DNA of 64,000 nucleotides from Xiphydria camelus. Its lineage: Eukaryota; Arthropoda; Insecta; Hymenoptera; Xiphydriidae. Location of the stretch: contig OY783200.1 in the NCBI GenBank assembly GCA_963678675.1, positions 5,964,501 through 6,028,500 on the forward strand, in the 5' to 3' direction. The notes under the pieces were generated by a model. The model was not told the DNA's origin, made no database searches, and was given only the letters and a program-made list of their open reading frames with translations. A program made the position numbers and the translations under genes. Every line of letters begins with the position of its first letter. The first letter of the stretch is position 1. Positions 22,108 to 33,148 of the stretch are shown in pieces.

Positions 22108-23313
22108 AGCGGGCCATAGACTTCGTGATTTTTCGTCGGTCATCGGTGATCGTGACAAGCCGTCGTGACAAAACCGAAATGTGTGGGGCGTTAAGTGCCC
22201 CGATGCACCGTCACGATGTCCCGATGCGCCGTCACGATGGCTATAGCCGGCCACAGACCTCGTGATTTTTCATCGGTCATCGGTGATCATGACAAGCCGT
22301 CGTGACAAAACCGAAGTGTGCGGGGCATAAAGTGTCCCGAGGCACCGTCACGATGGCTATCTGCTGATGTTTGATTTTCTTCGCGACAGTGCGCAGTCCT
22401 GCACCTTTCCCGGGTAGGTTAATTACCGGTCGGGTCGGTAAATTAACCGTATTTCGCAGTACCTCGTTAATCGATATCGCTATAATTCGAACGCTAAGTC
22501 AACCCTGTAAAATACTTAGCGTCATACTCTTGCTCATTAGCTATAGACCAGGCGCTGGGAGACATTGAGTATGCAAAAACCGTTGACCGCATTCTGATTG
22601 ATAATTTAAGTTCGGAAAGACTTAAAAAATGATATCGTGGAAATTGCCGTTCGAAAAATTAGTGGTCAATTTCTTTTTTTCGGCCCTATATATAGCAGGA
22701 GTTTTCGATTCCTAAACTATCCATTTAAAATAACCTGTTCAGGCAAGCGCAAGGCGCCTCGATACCGTTCTCAGTTTTCAGGATCCTCGCGGGATGACAT
22801 GGGCACCCTTTTGAGCTGTGCCCCTATACATTTTTGTTAATATACTTTAACAAATCAATACGTGGAAACGAAATGTTTATTTTTAAAACTCACGTTCTCT
22901 CGTTACAAAGTTATAAGAATAGGTATAATACATTTTGTTTCATTTATAAAACATATAAATAAATCATTTATTGAATTACATGTGGTTTTCTTGCCAAGGC
23001 AAAGCACCTTCGCTGCAAAAATATTGTTTAAACGAATCACGAATAGCCTTAGAGGATTCCGAAGCATGTCCGTTATGGCCTTTTTGTAAACTTACCAAAC
23101 TATCTTTTTTCAAAACTGGCGTCGTCTGTATCAAAGTTACTAATATGTATATAATTTTCAACCTTTGCGTTGCGTCTTGTTCATCACGAACAGTCTACAA
23201 AATTGCTACTTTTTTTGGCATGAGGTCTGTGGGCTCATCGGGCGTGAAAACCAATCACGACGGTTTATCACGATCACCAATGACCGACGAAAAATCACGA
23301 AGTCTATGGCCCG
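22108..23313. mobile_element. Element with about 65-bp inverted ends (GGGCCATAGACTTCGTG)
   Basis: 22108-22172 and 23250-23313 are inverted copies starting GCGGGCCATAGACTTCGTG. A third copy (22236-22320) lies in direct orientation next to the left end. No transposase frame is recognisable inside. I could not define a target duplication, so the superfamily is open. Confidence 0.55.
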
Positions 23314-23689
23314 CTTTTTATAACGTAATAGATATGTATCGTGAAACCTTTACAAACACTTTTAATATAATTTCTCAACAGTTGTAATAAATTCGTTTCA
23401 TGAAATAATGCAAATTATGCAAAATATTGAAAGATATCGAATTGGTATCAAGGTATGATAAACTTTCAACTCGGATGTTAATTTCTAAAAAAAGACGATC
23501 AAATTGTAGAGATAGATGAATTTATTTCGTCACATTTTACGTACGAATCCATTCTATCGTTATTTTCGTGACTCTCGCCACTGTATTGTAATAAATCAAT
23601 ATATGTGGAGCTCAGTTTCAAAATGCAATTTCGACAAAATCAGCCTTCTGAGATAATTAGCAATTTTTTATTTCTTCACTGATAGATTT

Positions 23690-24987
23690 CTGGGAATAAA
23701 CGAATGCTATATCTTTGAGTTGATAAGGAATGTTTTCTATTTGTCTTGGTTCATTCGCATTCTGTTAGTTACTGCTATCTTGGCTTTAAAAATTTCTGCT
23801 GTTACCGCAAAGTGTTCCTCAGGTCCTATACTAATAATACCTTGACCATTTGACTCTGTAGATATGTTCATCATATTGATGTCTTTGCTGATAGTCTTTG
23901 GCGCCATATCAATTATTTTAGTATGCGACTCTGCTGGTTCTTTAAAAACTTCAAACCTATTCCCGTTTAATTTAAATTTATGTCCAGCCAATTCCATAAT
24001 CTCTTCTACATTTATTTTAAACTTCAATAATTTGAGTACGTCCAAGCCGATAATTCCGACAAAATTAATTGGAAAATTCATTCTTACAATATGAACGAGA
24101 CATTTTATTCCATTAATGTTTGATTCGAGTAAAGGTTGATTCTCACTATACGTTCCGTTTCCGTTCCATATCGGTTCCGTTCCGTTTACATAAAATATTA
24201 TAACATGAAAATAAGTGTAGGTATACACACTTTCCGTTCCGTTTAGATACCGTTTCCGAACACTTCCGTTCAGTTTAAACGCAAACGTATTTTTGACGGA
24301 CAGACTGAAACGTGTCGGAAGCGGTAAGGATAGTGGGAACAGTCTTTGCGGGTCAGTTACATATTGTTTGGCGGACAGCGCGTTTGCTTTTAGTTTTGAA
24401 ATATGAATGACGAGAAACTGATTGAACTGGTGAGGCAAAATCCTATCCCTCTGAAGGAGTGCTAACGATACATTACTCGCAGGATCGACTTTCCTCAACA
24501 GCTACCGTTTCTTCATCATTATAGGGGAGCGAGAGGTCACAATGATCTCGCGCGTTCTAGATCTCCCTCGACTTCTACTCGTCCATATAATGTAACATAT
24601 TCTCCATCAATATTTCTTTTTTTTTTAACATTTCATGCACCCAAAGTCTTCGTTTTTTTCTTTTTAAGCAAGCTTTTTCATCTAATGTAATAGCAGCTAT
24701 GATTAGGTTTTCATCGGACCATATTTTAACACTATTGCATACAACACCCACTATTTTGATGAAAAGGAAACTGAACACTGACGGGAAAATGTGAACACAG
24801 ACTAGAATTTTATTGAACGTATATGGAACAGTTATGGAACGGAAACGGAACGTATAGTGAGAATCAACCTTTAGCCTTTCGTTTCTTCAGAATATCGTGA
24901 AATTCCAAGAATTGGAATTTTTTTTCTGTATAGAAGTCTGTAATTCCTCTGGGATGACATTTTCTTTTATTATGGAAATATTTGCAC
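23690..24987 (-). pseudogene. Retropepsin region of an LTR retrotransposon (interrupted)
   Basis: The minus-strand frame contains FVGIIGLDVLKLLKF, the conserved second motif of retroviral-type aspartic proteases. It matches the better preserved copy at 63335-63999. The first half of the protease lies upstream beyond a 738-bp Harbinger derivative (24133-24870) and is cut at 24987, where sequence from the host Gemin5 gene begins. The polyprotein is therefore broken at least twice. Gag, reverse transcriptase and integrase are not visible here. Confidence 0.6.
24133..24870. mobile_element. PIF/Harbinger deletion derivative, 738 bp
   Basis: Ends AGGTTGATTCTCACTATACG and the exact inverse flank the element. 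Outside are TAA (24130-24132) and TTA (24871-24873). The uninterrupted sister locus at about 63783 reads GAGTAAGCC at this spot, which confirms the insertion and a 3-bp target duplication. Inside are remnants of both Harbinger genes: MNDEKLIELVRQNPI (plus, from 24403, MADF-like start) and RKKRRLWVHEMLKKK (minus, 24778-24575, transposase N-terminus). Confidence 0.8.
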
Positions 24988-25286
24988 CACCGGAGACTAA
25001 ATATCCACTGATATGCGGACTCCAAGCTAAGTTCACGACCTTTCCCGCATGTCCGTTCACATCGTTTGGAGTGGATTCCTCCGAACCGTCGGCATTTTTC
25101 GGTTGTTTGCCAAGCTATTTGTCAGGCCCGACACATCGAAGATCGTGATCGTAGACCCGTTAGTGGAAACGGCCAAGTAATTTCGCAAAGGAGACAGGCT
25201 CAGGTCCGTTGCCGTACTCTCTGGTTGCCAAGCGAGGCAATGAATATAACTTCTTTCAGCGAGTGAATAGAGCGACCGCATTCCGA
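24988..25286 (-). pseudogene. Captured fragment of the Gemin5 exon
   Basis: This copies 55468-55785, which lies wholly inside one Gemin5 coding exon, in the same orientation. About 48 bp (55536-55583) are missing, and at least two single-base insertions shift the frame. WD-repeat residues such as HCLAWQPESTATDLSL are still readable on the minus strand. It abuts the truncated retropepsin fragment at 24987, so a retroelement-linked capture or template switch is possible. No intron lies in the copied part, so RNA or DNA origin cannot be told apart. Confidence 0.85.
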
Positions 25287-26110
25287 TAGGTAGATTAATA
25301 TCACCATTATAATAATTAATTGAAATCAAAACGGAGCCGAAAGTTGAAGATATGATAACAAACCGGGGCGATACATCACGTACGATGCTTAAGCAATAAC
25401 GACTTGAAAAAAACCGAAGTAGTTTTCCCACAAAGTTCATTAGTGATTTTAATAAACTCGAAACAAAGATTTACGGAATTGACGTACATCGCCGAACGTA
25501 GGAACGACAAAAATATTTTGTCCCAAATGTATCGTTTAATAGGAAAACTCAATTTTATGTCATCAGATGTGAGTTTATTTTCAGACCTAAATGAAACTTT
25601 TTTATAAATCAATCGAAGTCCAAACATCTTCACGAAGTACCTATTAAAAAAGTTGACTAAAATATATCTTCTAGCACATTTAGTGAGACTACGTTGATTG
25701 ATATTAAAGTGCATTATAAGATTGCTTTGGAATCTGGTATCGTTGTCAAGAAAATATTGGGAAGTGTCTTATGGGCGGAGCTAAAATTAATATGGCGGCT
25801 TTAAAAGTGCAGGTTCAATGTATTTCAATGGGTTAAAAGTTGTTTTGACGTAAAATATGATTAACATTAATTAAATCTGCCTGTGGGCGAATACAAAACC
25901 GGGTAATAGGAACTTCCTTGAAGGGGAGCGTGTTTTAAAATCTCTTGGAAGCTGGAATATCTGAAGAATAACTACTTTGGAGCAAACATTTAGGTTAAGC
26001 ATGTACATGCATAGGCAACGGAAATATAATCAGCACTCGAAAAATGACGCTAATACACCTTGACATACGGCGTAACTGATTTTATTTTTAATATTATCAT
26101 CCACTTTTCT
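25287..26110. other. Stretch without recognisable gene
   Basis: Open frames at 25404-25607 (plus) and 25376-25714 (minus) overlap each other and show no known motif. A short word near 25290 also occurs near 63116. Confidence 0.35.
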
Positions 26111-26125
26111 AAAAGTCGATTTTTT

Positions 26126-26326
26126 CTAAATTTCCAAACGCGTCTGGAGTGTACACGAAGCGTTTGCCCGGCTTTGGAAAATAATAGAAAGAGACACGTC
26201 GTCTTTATTTAAACGACTTTGACAGCCAGGAACGTAGCAAAGAAGTCTACCTTTCGATTTCACTGGTGGTTTTAAGAACTCGTACGTCATTTTGCGAAAA
26301 AATAGATTCCAAGGGCAATGCAACAT
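26126..26326 (-). pseudogene. THAP-like zinc-finger fragment
   Basis: The minus-strand frame reads GRLLCYVPGCQSR, a C-x4-C pair typical of THAP starts. In another frame it continues with FPKPGKRFV, the FP box that follows in THAP domains. A frameshift separates them and the C-x2-H end is missing. It is probably a transposon-borne relic. Confidence 0.35.
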
Positions 26327-26414
26327 TTTATACGTCGTTCATGTTTTATGGATAAGCATGTTTAATCGTGCATAAGCATCGCACCTATTCCTTGTAATTA
26401 TGTGTAAGTAATGA

Positions 26415-26421
26415 TATAAAT
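26415..26421 (+). promoter_or_regulatory. Likely TATA box of the first GMC gene
   Basis: TATAAAT lies 167 bp before the ATG at 26588, in otherwise gene-free sequence and in the right orientation. No initiator could be fixed with confidence. Confidence 0.4.
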
Positions 26422-26587
26422 ACAAGAGCACAATTTTCCGCCGCACAACACGAGCGGCACTGGCATACTTCATGTATACTATCGGAACACACTATTACAC
26501 ACTACGTGATAAACTAACAGGTTTTCCACACACGAAGCCAATATATAATAATATCCCTCACGCTCAGCACTTTATTTAGTTAACGAA

Positions 26588-28446
26588 ATGGCGTTCAACC
26601 TACAGTGCATCCTTATTGCCACAATCTGTATCATCCGCGAGAACTTCCCCCAATACCAGGAGCCAGCCGACGCGAATCTGAACCGAATCTCGGAGTACGA
26701 TTTTGTCGTGGTGGGGGCGGGTTCTGCGGGTTCAGTCGTAGCCGCGAGGCTCTCGGAGATCCCCGAAGTAACCGTTCTACTGATCGAAGCCGGCGGGCCT
26801 CAAACCATCGAGACAACCATCCCCTTTCTATGGACCTCCTTCACCTGCAACGAAGACCTCAACTGGATGTACAAGAGCGTACCCTCTAATGATTACTGTC
26901 TCGCGTACACCAATCACCAGTGTAACCTCCCCCGAGGAAAGGTGATGGGAGGCAGCAGCAGCATCAATGTAATGATTGCCACCAGGGGCCACCGTCGGGA
27001 TTATGATAACTGGGCCAAGCAGAGCCCCGGTTGGTCTTACGACGAGGTCCTGCCTTATTTCAAGAAACTCGAAAACCTGGAGATACCCGAACTCCGGAGC
27101 AACACCGCCGTCCGCGGCACCAAGGGCCCGGTTCACATCAGCTACACGCCCTACAGATCGGTAGCTTCTGAAGTCTTCCTGAACGCCTCCATCGAGCGGG
27201 GCTACAAACAGATCGACTACAACGCGAATCTCACCCGGGGATACGCCCGTACGCAAACCACGACCAGCCGTGGGATCCGTCAGAGCGCCAACACGGCCTA
27301 CCTGCATCCGATCAAGAACAGAAAAAACCTTATTGTCACGAAGAGAAGTTTAGCCAGCAAGATACTGATCGATCCCACGACGAAGCATGCCAAGGGAGTA
27401 GAGTTCACGAAGAACGGCGTTCGGTATGTGGCGATGGCCAAGAAGGAGGTAATACTGAGCGCCGGCTCTATCGGCTCGCCACAATTGCTAATGCTGTCCG
27501 GCGTAGGACACAAGGAACACCTGACGGAGTTGGGGATCGATGTGATCGCAGATCTGCCAGTCGGCGACAACTTTCAGGATCATCCTTCTTACAGCGAAGT
27601 CGGTTTTTATACGGACACACCTGTAATGGTCAACACAGATGATATCATGAATTCATCGAATCCTTATATCAAGGAGTACTGCACCCAGTACAGTGGTCCC
27701 CTGTCCAATCAGGTAACGGAAGCCTTGGGTTTCCTCGATGTCGATAATCCGGAGGACGAGGACATTTATCCCAATATCGAGCAAGCCTTCGCGAGCCTCT
27801 CTCGTGGCGATAGGAGCGAGCCGAAATACTCGTGGTCGATCTTTCCGGTATTGCTGAGGCCGAAGAGCAGGGGTTGGCTCAGATTGGCCAGTGCCGACAT
27901 CAATGATAAGCCTCTCATTACGCCCAATTACTACAGCGATCCCGACGACGTCAGAGTAATGGTCAAGGGCGTCAGGGATGCTATTGCCTTTAGAGATACC
28001 AGAGTCGTCAAGGAGTCCGGTTCTGTGATGTCTAACGATACGATCGCCGGCTGTGAGAACTATGAACCCGATTCCGATGAGTACTTGGAGTGCGCCATTC
28101 GCACCTACACTTTCACATTCTTTCACTACTGCGGTACTTGTAAGATGGGGCCTGAAGGAGATAAGACCGCAGTTGTGGATGCGACACTGAAGGTGTATAT
28201 CGCATGGAAGAGACAGTCGTATAATTCACAACGGAAACGACGGCAGATCATGTTGTATGGCTCACCGGATATAACGTGATGCATTCTTTCTAGGTAATTG
28301 GTCTGAACGGATTGAGGGTAGTAGACTCCTCCATAATACCGGTTATGCCGACCGCGCACTTAAATCTCCCGACAATGATGATAGCGGAAAGAGCGTCGGA
28401 TTTGATCAAGCGGGACTGGGGATATGGCACGGATCCTCTGCCATAA
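26588..28446 (+). CDS. GMC oxidoreductase, glucose-dehydrogenase type, copy 1 (585 aa)
   Basis: Exons 26588-28192 and 28294-28446, with a 101-bp intron between AAG/GTGTAT and TTTCTAG/GTAATT. An FAD-dependent enzyme that oxidises alcohols or sugars, usually secreted. The FAD-binding [16 protein letters not shown] lies at residues 40-55, the GMC signatures at [10 protein letters not shown] and [15 protein letters not shown], and the catalytic histidine in [10 protein letters not shown], with the partner asparagine in AHLNLPTMM of exon 2. Length fits the family. Oddity: compared with copy 2, 14 residues after the hydrophobic start ([14 protein letters not shown]) are missing, including the likely signal cleavage site and a Cys. 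If the intron is read through, the frame ends after 28 extra codons and loses the partner residue. The substrate cannot be told from sequence. Confidence 0.9.
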
Positions 28447-28504
28447 TCGGAAGCTCCGTAGAATGCATCATATAGATGTACCTTATGAGGCTAAACTTCC
28501 CTGA

Positions 28505-28868
28505 CGGAGAAAAAATCTACGCCGATTTATGTCAATTCTACGCTAAGTTACAGAATTTAGAATTCGGTAGTTAGTCGTATGGAACTTGTAGTTTTCTCTG
28601 GTAAGGTGTCATATTCCGTAGTTAGCCATTGATGAACATGGTATTTCGTTATTATTATGATTAACTACGTGCAATTACATCATCAATTGAAGTAGTTCGT
28701 AGTTTCTTGTAGAAATGCATAGATTTGGAATTCTGAAACTACGAATATCTACGGCAGTCTATGAATGTCTATGGTCAATTATGCCATACTGTGGAAAACT
28801 ACAGATATTCCAAATTCCGTACTTTAGCGTAGAATTGACATAAATCGGAGTACATTTTTTTTCAGCTA
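28505..28868. mobile_element. MITE with about 60-bp inverted ends
   Basis: CCGATTTATGTCAATTCTAC (left, near 28523) and its exact inverse (right, near 28835) sit in matching longer arms starting near CTGACGGAG and ending near TTTTCAG. It lies 60 bp after the stop of the GMC gene, so it may contribute its 3' untranslated region. No coding content. Confidence 0.7.
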
Positions 28869-29640
28869 CGGTTACTTGCCAGGAGATAAACTTTAGTCAC
28901 TATTATCTTATTATCTATGAGTTTTTGACTTATATTTGTGTTATACTTTCTTAATCAAGAGACACGGCAGTGTCTCGCGGCATGTTCGTTCAACGTCGCA
29001 GCACCCGTGTATCTTTACAGGAAAAATGTCTGCCCCGTCACCCCTCAATTTTTACATCGAATTTTCTCAATGAATATATGGTTATAACCAAAATTATGCT
29101 TAGTTACGCCATATAAATTGATTATTCTCTATTGATAAAGACCAGAATAAATTTTATAAGTTACATATTAACAGAGATTCATCCTTAACAACGCGAAGCC
29201 ACGCCCCTCCCGCCTAAAACTCGAGAATTTTAGATTTCTCGGCCGATATCTATATGTCAAAATGTCACAAAAATTCCGGCAATCTTCGGCGATAGTCGGC
29301 CATAATCGGAAATGTATATACATAGATGCGATCAAACACACACACGCGCCATTGAATGTGTGTGAGATATATTCCGGCTTTCATCGTCGACTGTTCGGCG
29401 ATGATCGGAAATGCGTACACAAATGCGACCACACGCATACGCCATCAAATGTATGTGAGAGAATATATATGTATGACTTCAAATGCCTGTATCTGCTTTC
29501 CTATATAATTACTTTAAAAATATTTTTTCTTTTTCCTTGAATTCAGAAAATTATAGCGAACATTTCCATTACTGCAATTATTTCCATACAATAACATATA
29601 TTATGGTTTCATGCCGATTATACAATCCGTTCCCCTCTAT
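28869..29640. repeat. Gene-free stretch with a short tandem repeat
   Basis: About 29285-29400 and 29395-29465 are imperfect tandem copies (CGGCGATAGTCGG / CGGCGATGATCGG, then TGTGTGAGA-type ends). No gene is recognisable. The following block 29640-29830 is a copy of the MITE interior seen at 42964-43150, lacking its ends. Confidence 0.45.
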
Positions 29641-30106
29641 ACACGCCAGCGTAGCACATTGCATATCGGTTGGCGCTATCGGATCCAAGATGGTTCCCTA
29701 AAATTCGGTGACAATACCGATAGCCAGGACACGAACCAAATAGACGTTTCAGTCCGAAAAACATCGGTCATCTCAATAGTGGTGAATGTGACAGATGCTC
29801 TGACAGATGGTTTGATAATCGTTTGTATTTTTTTCGAATAATCAAGATAGTGAACGGAAGCAGTGCCATTTTTTTCTGGTTGTGCATAAAGAGCAGGAAA
29901 GGAGACATCAGTATCTCAGAAGAAGTGCCATCAGATAAGTTGCTTCCTAACTGACCCTCTTAACCTCATTTTGATCACTTATAAAGAACAAATATCTTTG
30001 TGGTTATTCTATTTTTTGTTTTCAGCGTCATGCGAGAACGGGACTGATTGATGGAAATTTGATTTTTCTTCGCTGTCAAAAATCAACCTAGGTAGAAAAG
30101 AATTCT

Positions 30107-32030
30107 CTAGAACTCTGCGGTACAATGCCACGGTAGGAATATCAGGTTCTACCGACATGACATGCTTCGACAAGGTCTGTATCAACTTTAGCGGTAGCGT
30201 AGATGGGGGCAGAAGCCCGCACTTAAGGAATAAATGTCAGAATGTGTGCCATTTTTTAGAATTTAAATAATGTTTTTGTGTATGTGTGTAGTTAATGTAT
30301 ATTACTACTTTATTCTATAGGTCATAATCAAAAAAACTATACATAAATTTATTATATCTTGTTTCATTTTTCTTGCAAACTAGGACTTTTACCCCACACT
30401 GTGGGGCAAAAGTCCTATGTCTATGGGGCAAAAATCCTATTCATGGAGTAAAAGTCCTGATGTTAAATAAATCAGTTGATACAATTTTTTTACAACACTT
30501 TACAATGCTAGACACTTGTTTTTTGAAACTAGATATACCTACATTTTCTATACACTAAAATAAGAAACTACTCAGTAGAACGAATGCTTAACTAGATGAT
30601 AGCTATACATATTAATACCAACAACTTCGTTAGACATAAATTTTTAACGCTTCTTTAATTAAAAATAAGACACACATTTTTAAAATAAAATAAAAGAATA
30701 AAGGAACTTAACAAGCTTTTAAACATATTAATAATGTACGTCAGGGAGCCGCGGATTTTTGCCCCGCACCATCAAAATTTTAATCATAAATTAGTAACTC
30801 ACAAAATACGAAAATACCGATAAAACAACAACATGGGTAAATAGCCTACTAAACCGGTAATCAATTTCACACTCTAGTATTTGTCTAAATGTTCACGTCT
30901 AAGATTAATTCCTTAAGTAGTCCACTCGAAAAATTATAGTAGAAAGATCATTTCTGAACTAACCTCATTTTTAACTCTATGCTTATGGGAATTCACGAAT
31001 CAAGTATACCAGCACCTCACCCCTCGAAAGAGTCATGACAACTGCTACACGGAACGTCGGTTACTTTTTTCTAACCTGCGCAGTACAAAAACGGACTCTT
31101 ACCCCATAGCGGACTTTTGCCCGCATCTACGCTATATTGGGGGCACTGCACTAATCCTGTGGCACATTTTTCTATCTGAGAAAGCATATTATTATGGTAG
31201 TACAGCTGTACAGCGTTCCGATAATATACCGTCTTCCTGTACTGACAGTATACATGCATTTTTTACCTCTAATATGTCGGAATTAAAAATCTCTAGAACT
31301 GCGGTACAATGCCACGGTAGGAATATCAGGTTCTACCGATACGACGTGCTTCGACAAGGTCTGTATCAACTTTAGCTGTATATTGGTGGCACTGCACTAA
31401 TCCTGTGGCGCATTTTTCTATCTGGGGAAGCATATTATTACAGTAGTACAGCTGTACAGCGTTCCGATAATATACCGTCTTCCTGTACTGACAGTATACA
31501 TGCATTTTTTACCTCTAATATGTCGGAATTAAAAATCTCTAGAACTGCGGTACAATGCCACGGTAGGAATATCAGGTTCTACCGATACGACGTGCTTCGA
31601 CAAGGTCTGTATCAACTTTAGCTGTATATTGGTGGCACTGCACTAATCCTGTGGCGCATTTTTCTATCTGGGGAAGCATATTATTACAGTAGTACAGCTG
31701 TACAGCGTTCCGATAATATACCGTCTTCCTGTACTGACAGTATACATGCACTTTACCTCCAATATGCCAGAATTAAAAATCTCTAGAACTCTGCGGTACA
31801 ATGCCACGGTAGGAATATCAGATTCTACCGACATGACGTGCTTCGACAAGGTCGAGTTTTTTAATTCTGGCATATTAGAGGTAAAATGCATGTACATTGT
31901 CAGTACAGGAAGACGGTATATTACCGGAACGCTGTACAGCTGTACTACCATAATAATATGCTTTCCCAGATAGAAAAATGTGCCACAGGATTAGTGCAGT
32001 GCCACCAATATACCGCTTAAATTGATATAG
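30107..32030. repeat. Tandem array, period 246 bp, ending in an inverted copy
   Basis: The block starting GGCACTGCACTAATCCTGTGG recurs at 31143, 31389 and 31635, i.e. every 246 bp, and a partial unit lies at 30107-30196. The last unit is followed by an inverted copy (31863-32020), forming a hairpin with arms of about 150 bp. Frames on both strands here are by-products. A TA-flanked element (30197-31132) is inserted in the first unit. Confidence 0.8.
30197..31132. mobile_element. 936-bp TA-flanked element in the tandem array
   Basis: Inverted ends GCGTAGATGGGGGCAGAAGC and its near-inverse are flanked by TA at 30195-30196 and 31133-31134. The empty site is visible in the neighbouring units (TTTAGCTGTATATTGG). 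Inner words such as GGGGCAAAAGTCC recall pogo-family ends. No coding frame is recognisable. Confidence 0.7.
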
Positions 32031-32047
32031 ACCTTTCGCATTTATGG

Positions 32048-33148
32048 CGAATGGGGCAAGACCGTGTATCTATTTCATGCCATTTTTCAATTCGCATTGT
32101 TCGCATATGAAGTCGTCTAAAGCTTCTTCTGGCCATCCTGTGCACCCTTCATGTGCCCAATTATTGCAATTGTTGGTACACTTCACCTAGCCATCATTTC
32201 TGTTAGTTTTGGAGTATTGCTCTTTGCAATAAATGCAGATTGAGTCTTGAGAATGTTCAGCCTCTTCTTCTGAACTTGACCTAACCTCTTCAACAATACT
32301 AGGTCTTGTAGATTTGATAGACTTCTTACTTTTGCTGCTTTTCTGAAGAATAACCTTTCTTTTCACCTGTTGAATTGTCACCGGCTTGGTTTTGGCTGCA
32401 ATATTTTGTTCGAGCTCAATTTTGTAGGTCGAATCCGACAGGAGAGGCCCCTTCTAAAGATGATCCAGTCTTTCTTTTCTTGACTTTATCCTCTAGGGTT
32501 GATTGGGGAAGATTGTAAGAGTTGGCTGCTTTCTTGTAGCCTATTGTGTCTGAAATAACATCGGCAATTGCTTTTTGCATGTTTTCATAGGACCATTTTT
32601 GACGATCAGACGTCCTCTTATAAGTGCGTGCCATTGTTGTGAAGCTGTAATGAACAAACTTACAATAATTAACCCTAAATGATCTAATAACGTTGAAACT
32701 ATGAAAAACTTTCAGACGTTCTACAATAGTGTCCAGGCGCGGGGCACAACCGTGTAGTACCCGGTCATGCCCCACCTGCTTCGTCCGGTATTGTCTCAAA
32801 CGTATAAAATTAGATTAAGGAAAAATTCTGACAAAAACACGTAACTTACAAAGTCAAGTCTTCCCCATAGACATACTTACAATTATCGTGCTATCCTATG
32901 GTATTTTTTTGAAATTTATCAACTATGTGTACAAGCAATTGTAGAAACATTGAAAATATAGTAAAATAAGATCACATACCTCAAATAAAACCATTGTTAG
33001 TCGTGAGTCTTGCAGGCAACTTCGTTCGAAATGAAACTTCACCAGAGAGAGTGCACTGATTTCAATCAACTGAGCCGGAAGTAATTTGTTTTACGTTAAT
33101 CGCGGGCCAAATGCAAATGTTAATACTGGTACCCGGTTCTGCCCCCCC
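32048..33148 (-). mobile_element. Pipsqueak-type pogo element, centre deleted
   Basis: Ends GGGGCAAGACCGTGTATC (left) and, inverted, GGGGCAGAACCGGGTACC (right) enclose a minus-strand transposase gene in two pieces: the DNA-binding start and the zinc-finger tail. The DDE catalytic region between them is absent, so the element is non-autonomous. Exact boundaries are uncertain by some bases. Confidence 0.55.
32075..32634 (-). pseudogene. Pogo transposase relic: psq HTH plus PHD-like finger
   Basis: Start ATG at 32634, just after an acceptor-like TTCATTACAG. Residues MARTYKRTSDRQKWSYENM, then AIADVISDTIGYKKAAN and YNLPQSTLEDKVK form a pipsqueak helix-turn-helix. The next part shifts frame near 32420 and continues with basic and serine-rich sequence, then CIYC, VKC, NNC, AHEGC and FICEQC, a PHD-like C4HC3 finger near the C-terminus. 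A TAG replaces the expected Trp just after NRNDG. The middle of the protein (DDE domain) is lost. Confidence 0.7.

Noticed and set aside
23737..24498. 253-codon minus-strand frame as one gene
   Set aside because: It runs from a retropepsin fragment into an inserted Harbinger element; the repeated NGTE/NGNG residues come from the inserted end.
26828..27307. Long minus-strand frames inside the GMC genes
   Set aside because: Shadows of GC-rich coding sequence in the opposite strand; the plus-strand protein is unambiguous.
31664..31973. Overlapping frames on both strands in the tandem array
   Set aside because: They mirror each other because the DNA is palindromic; no protein motif.
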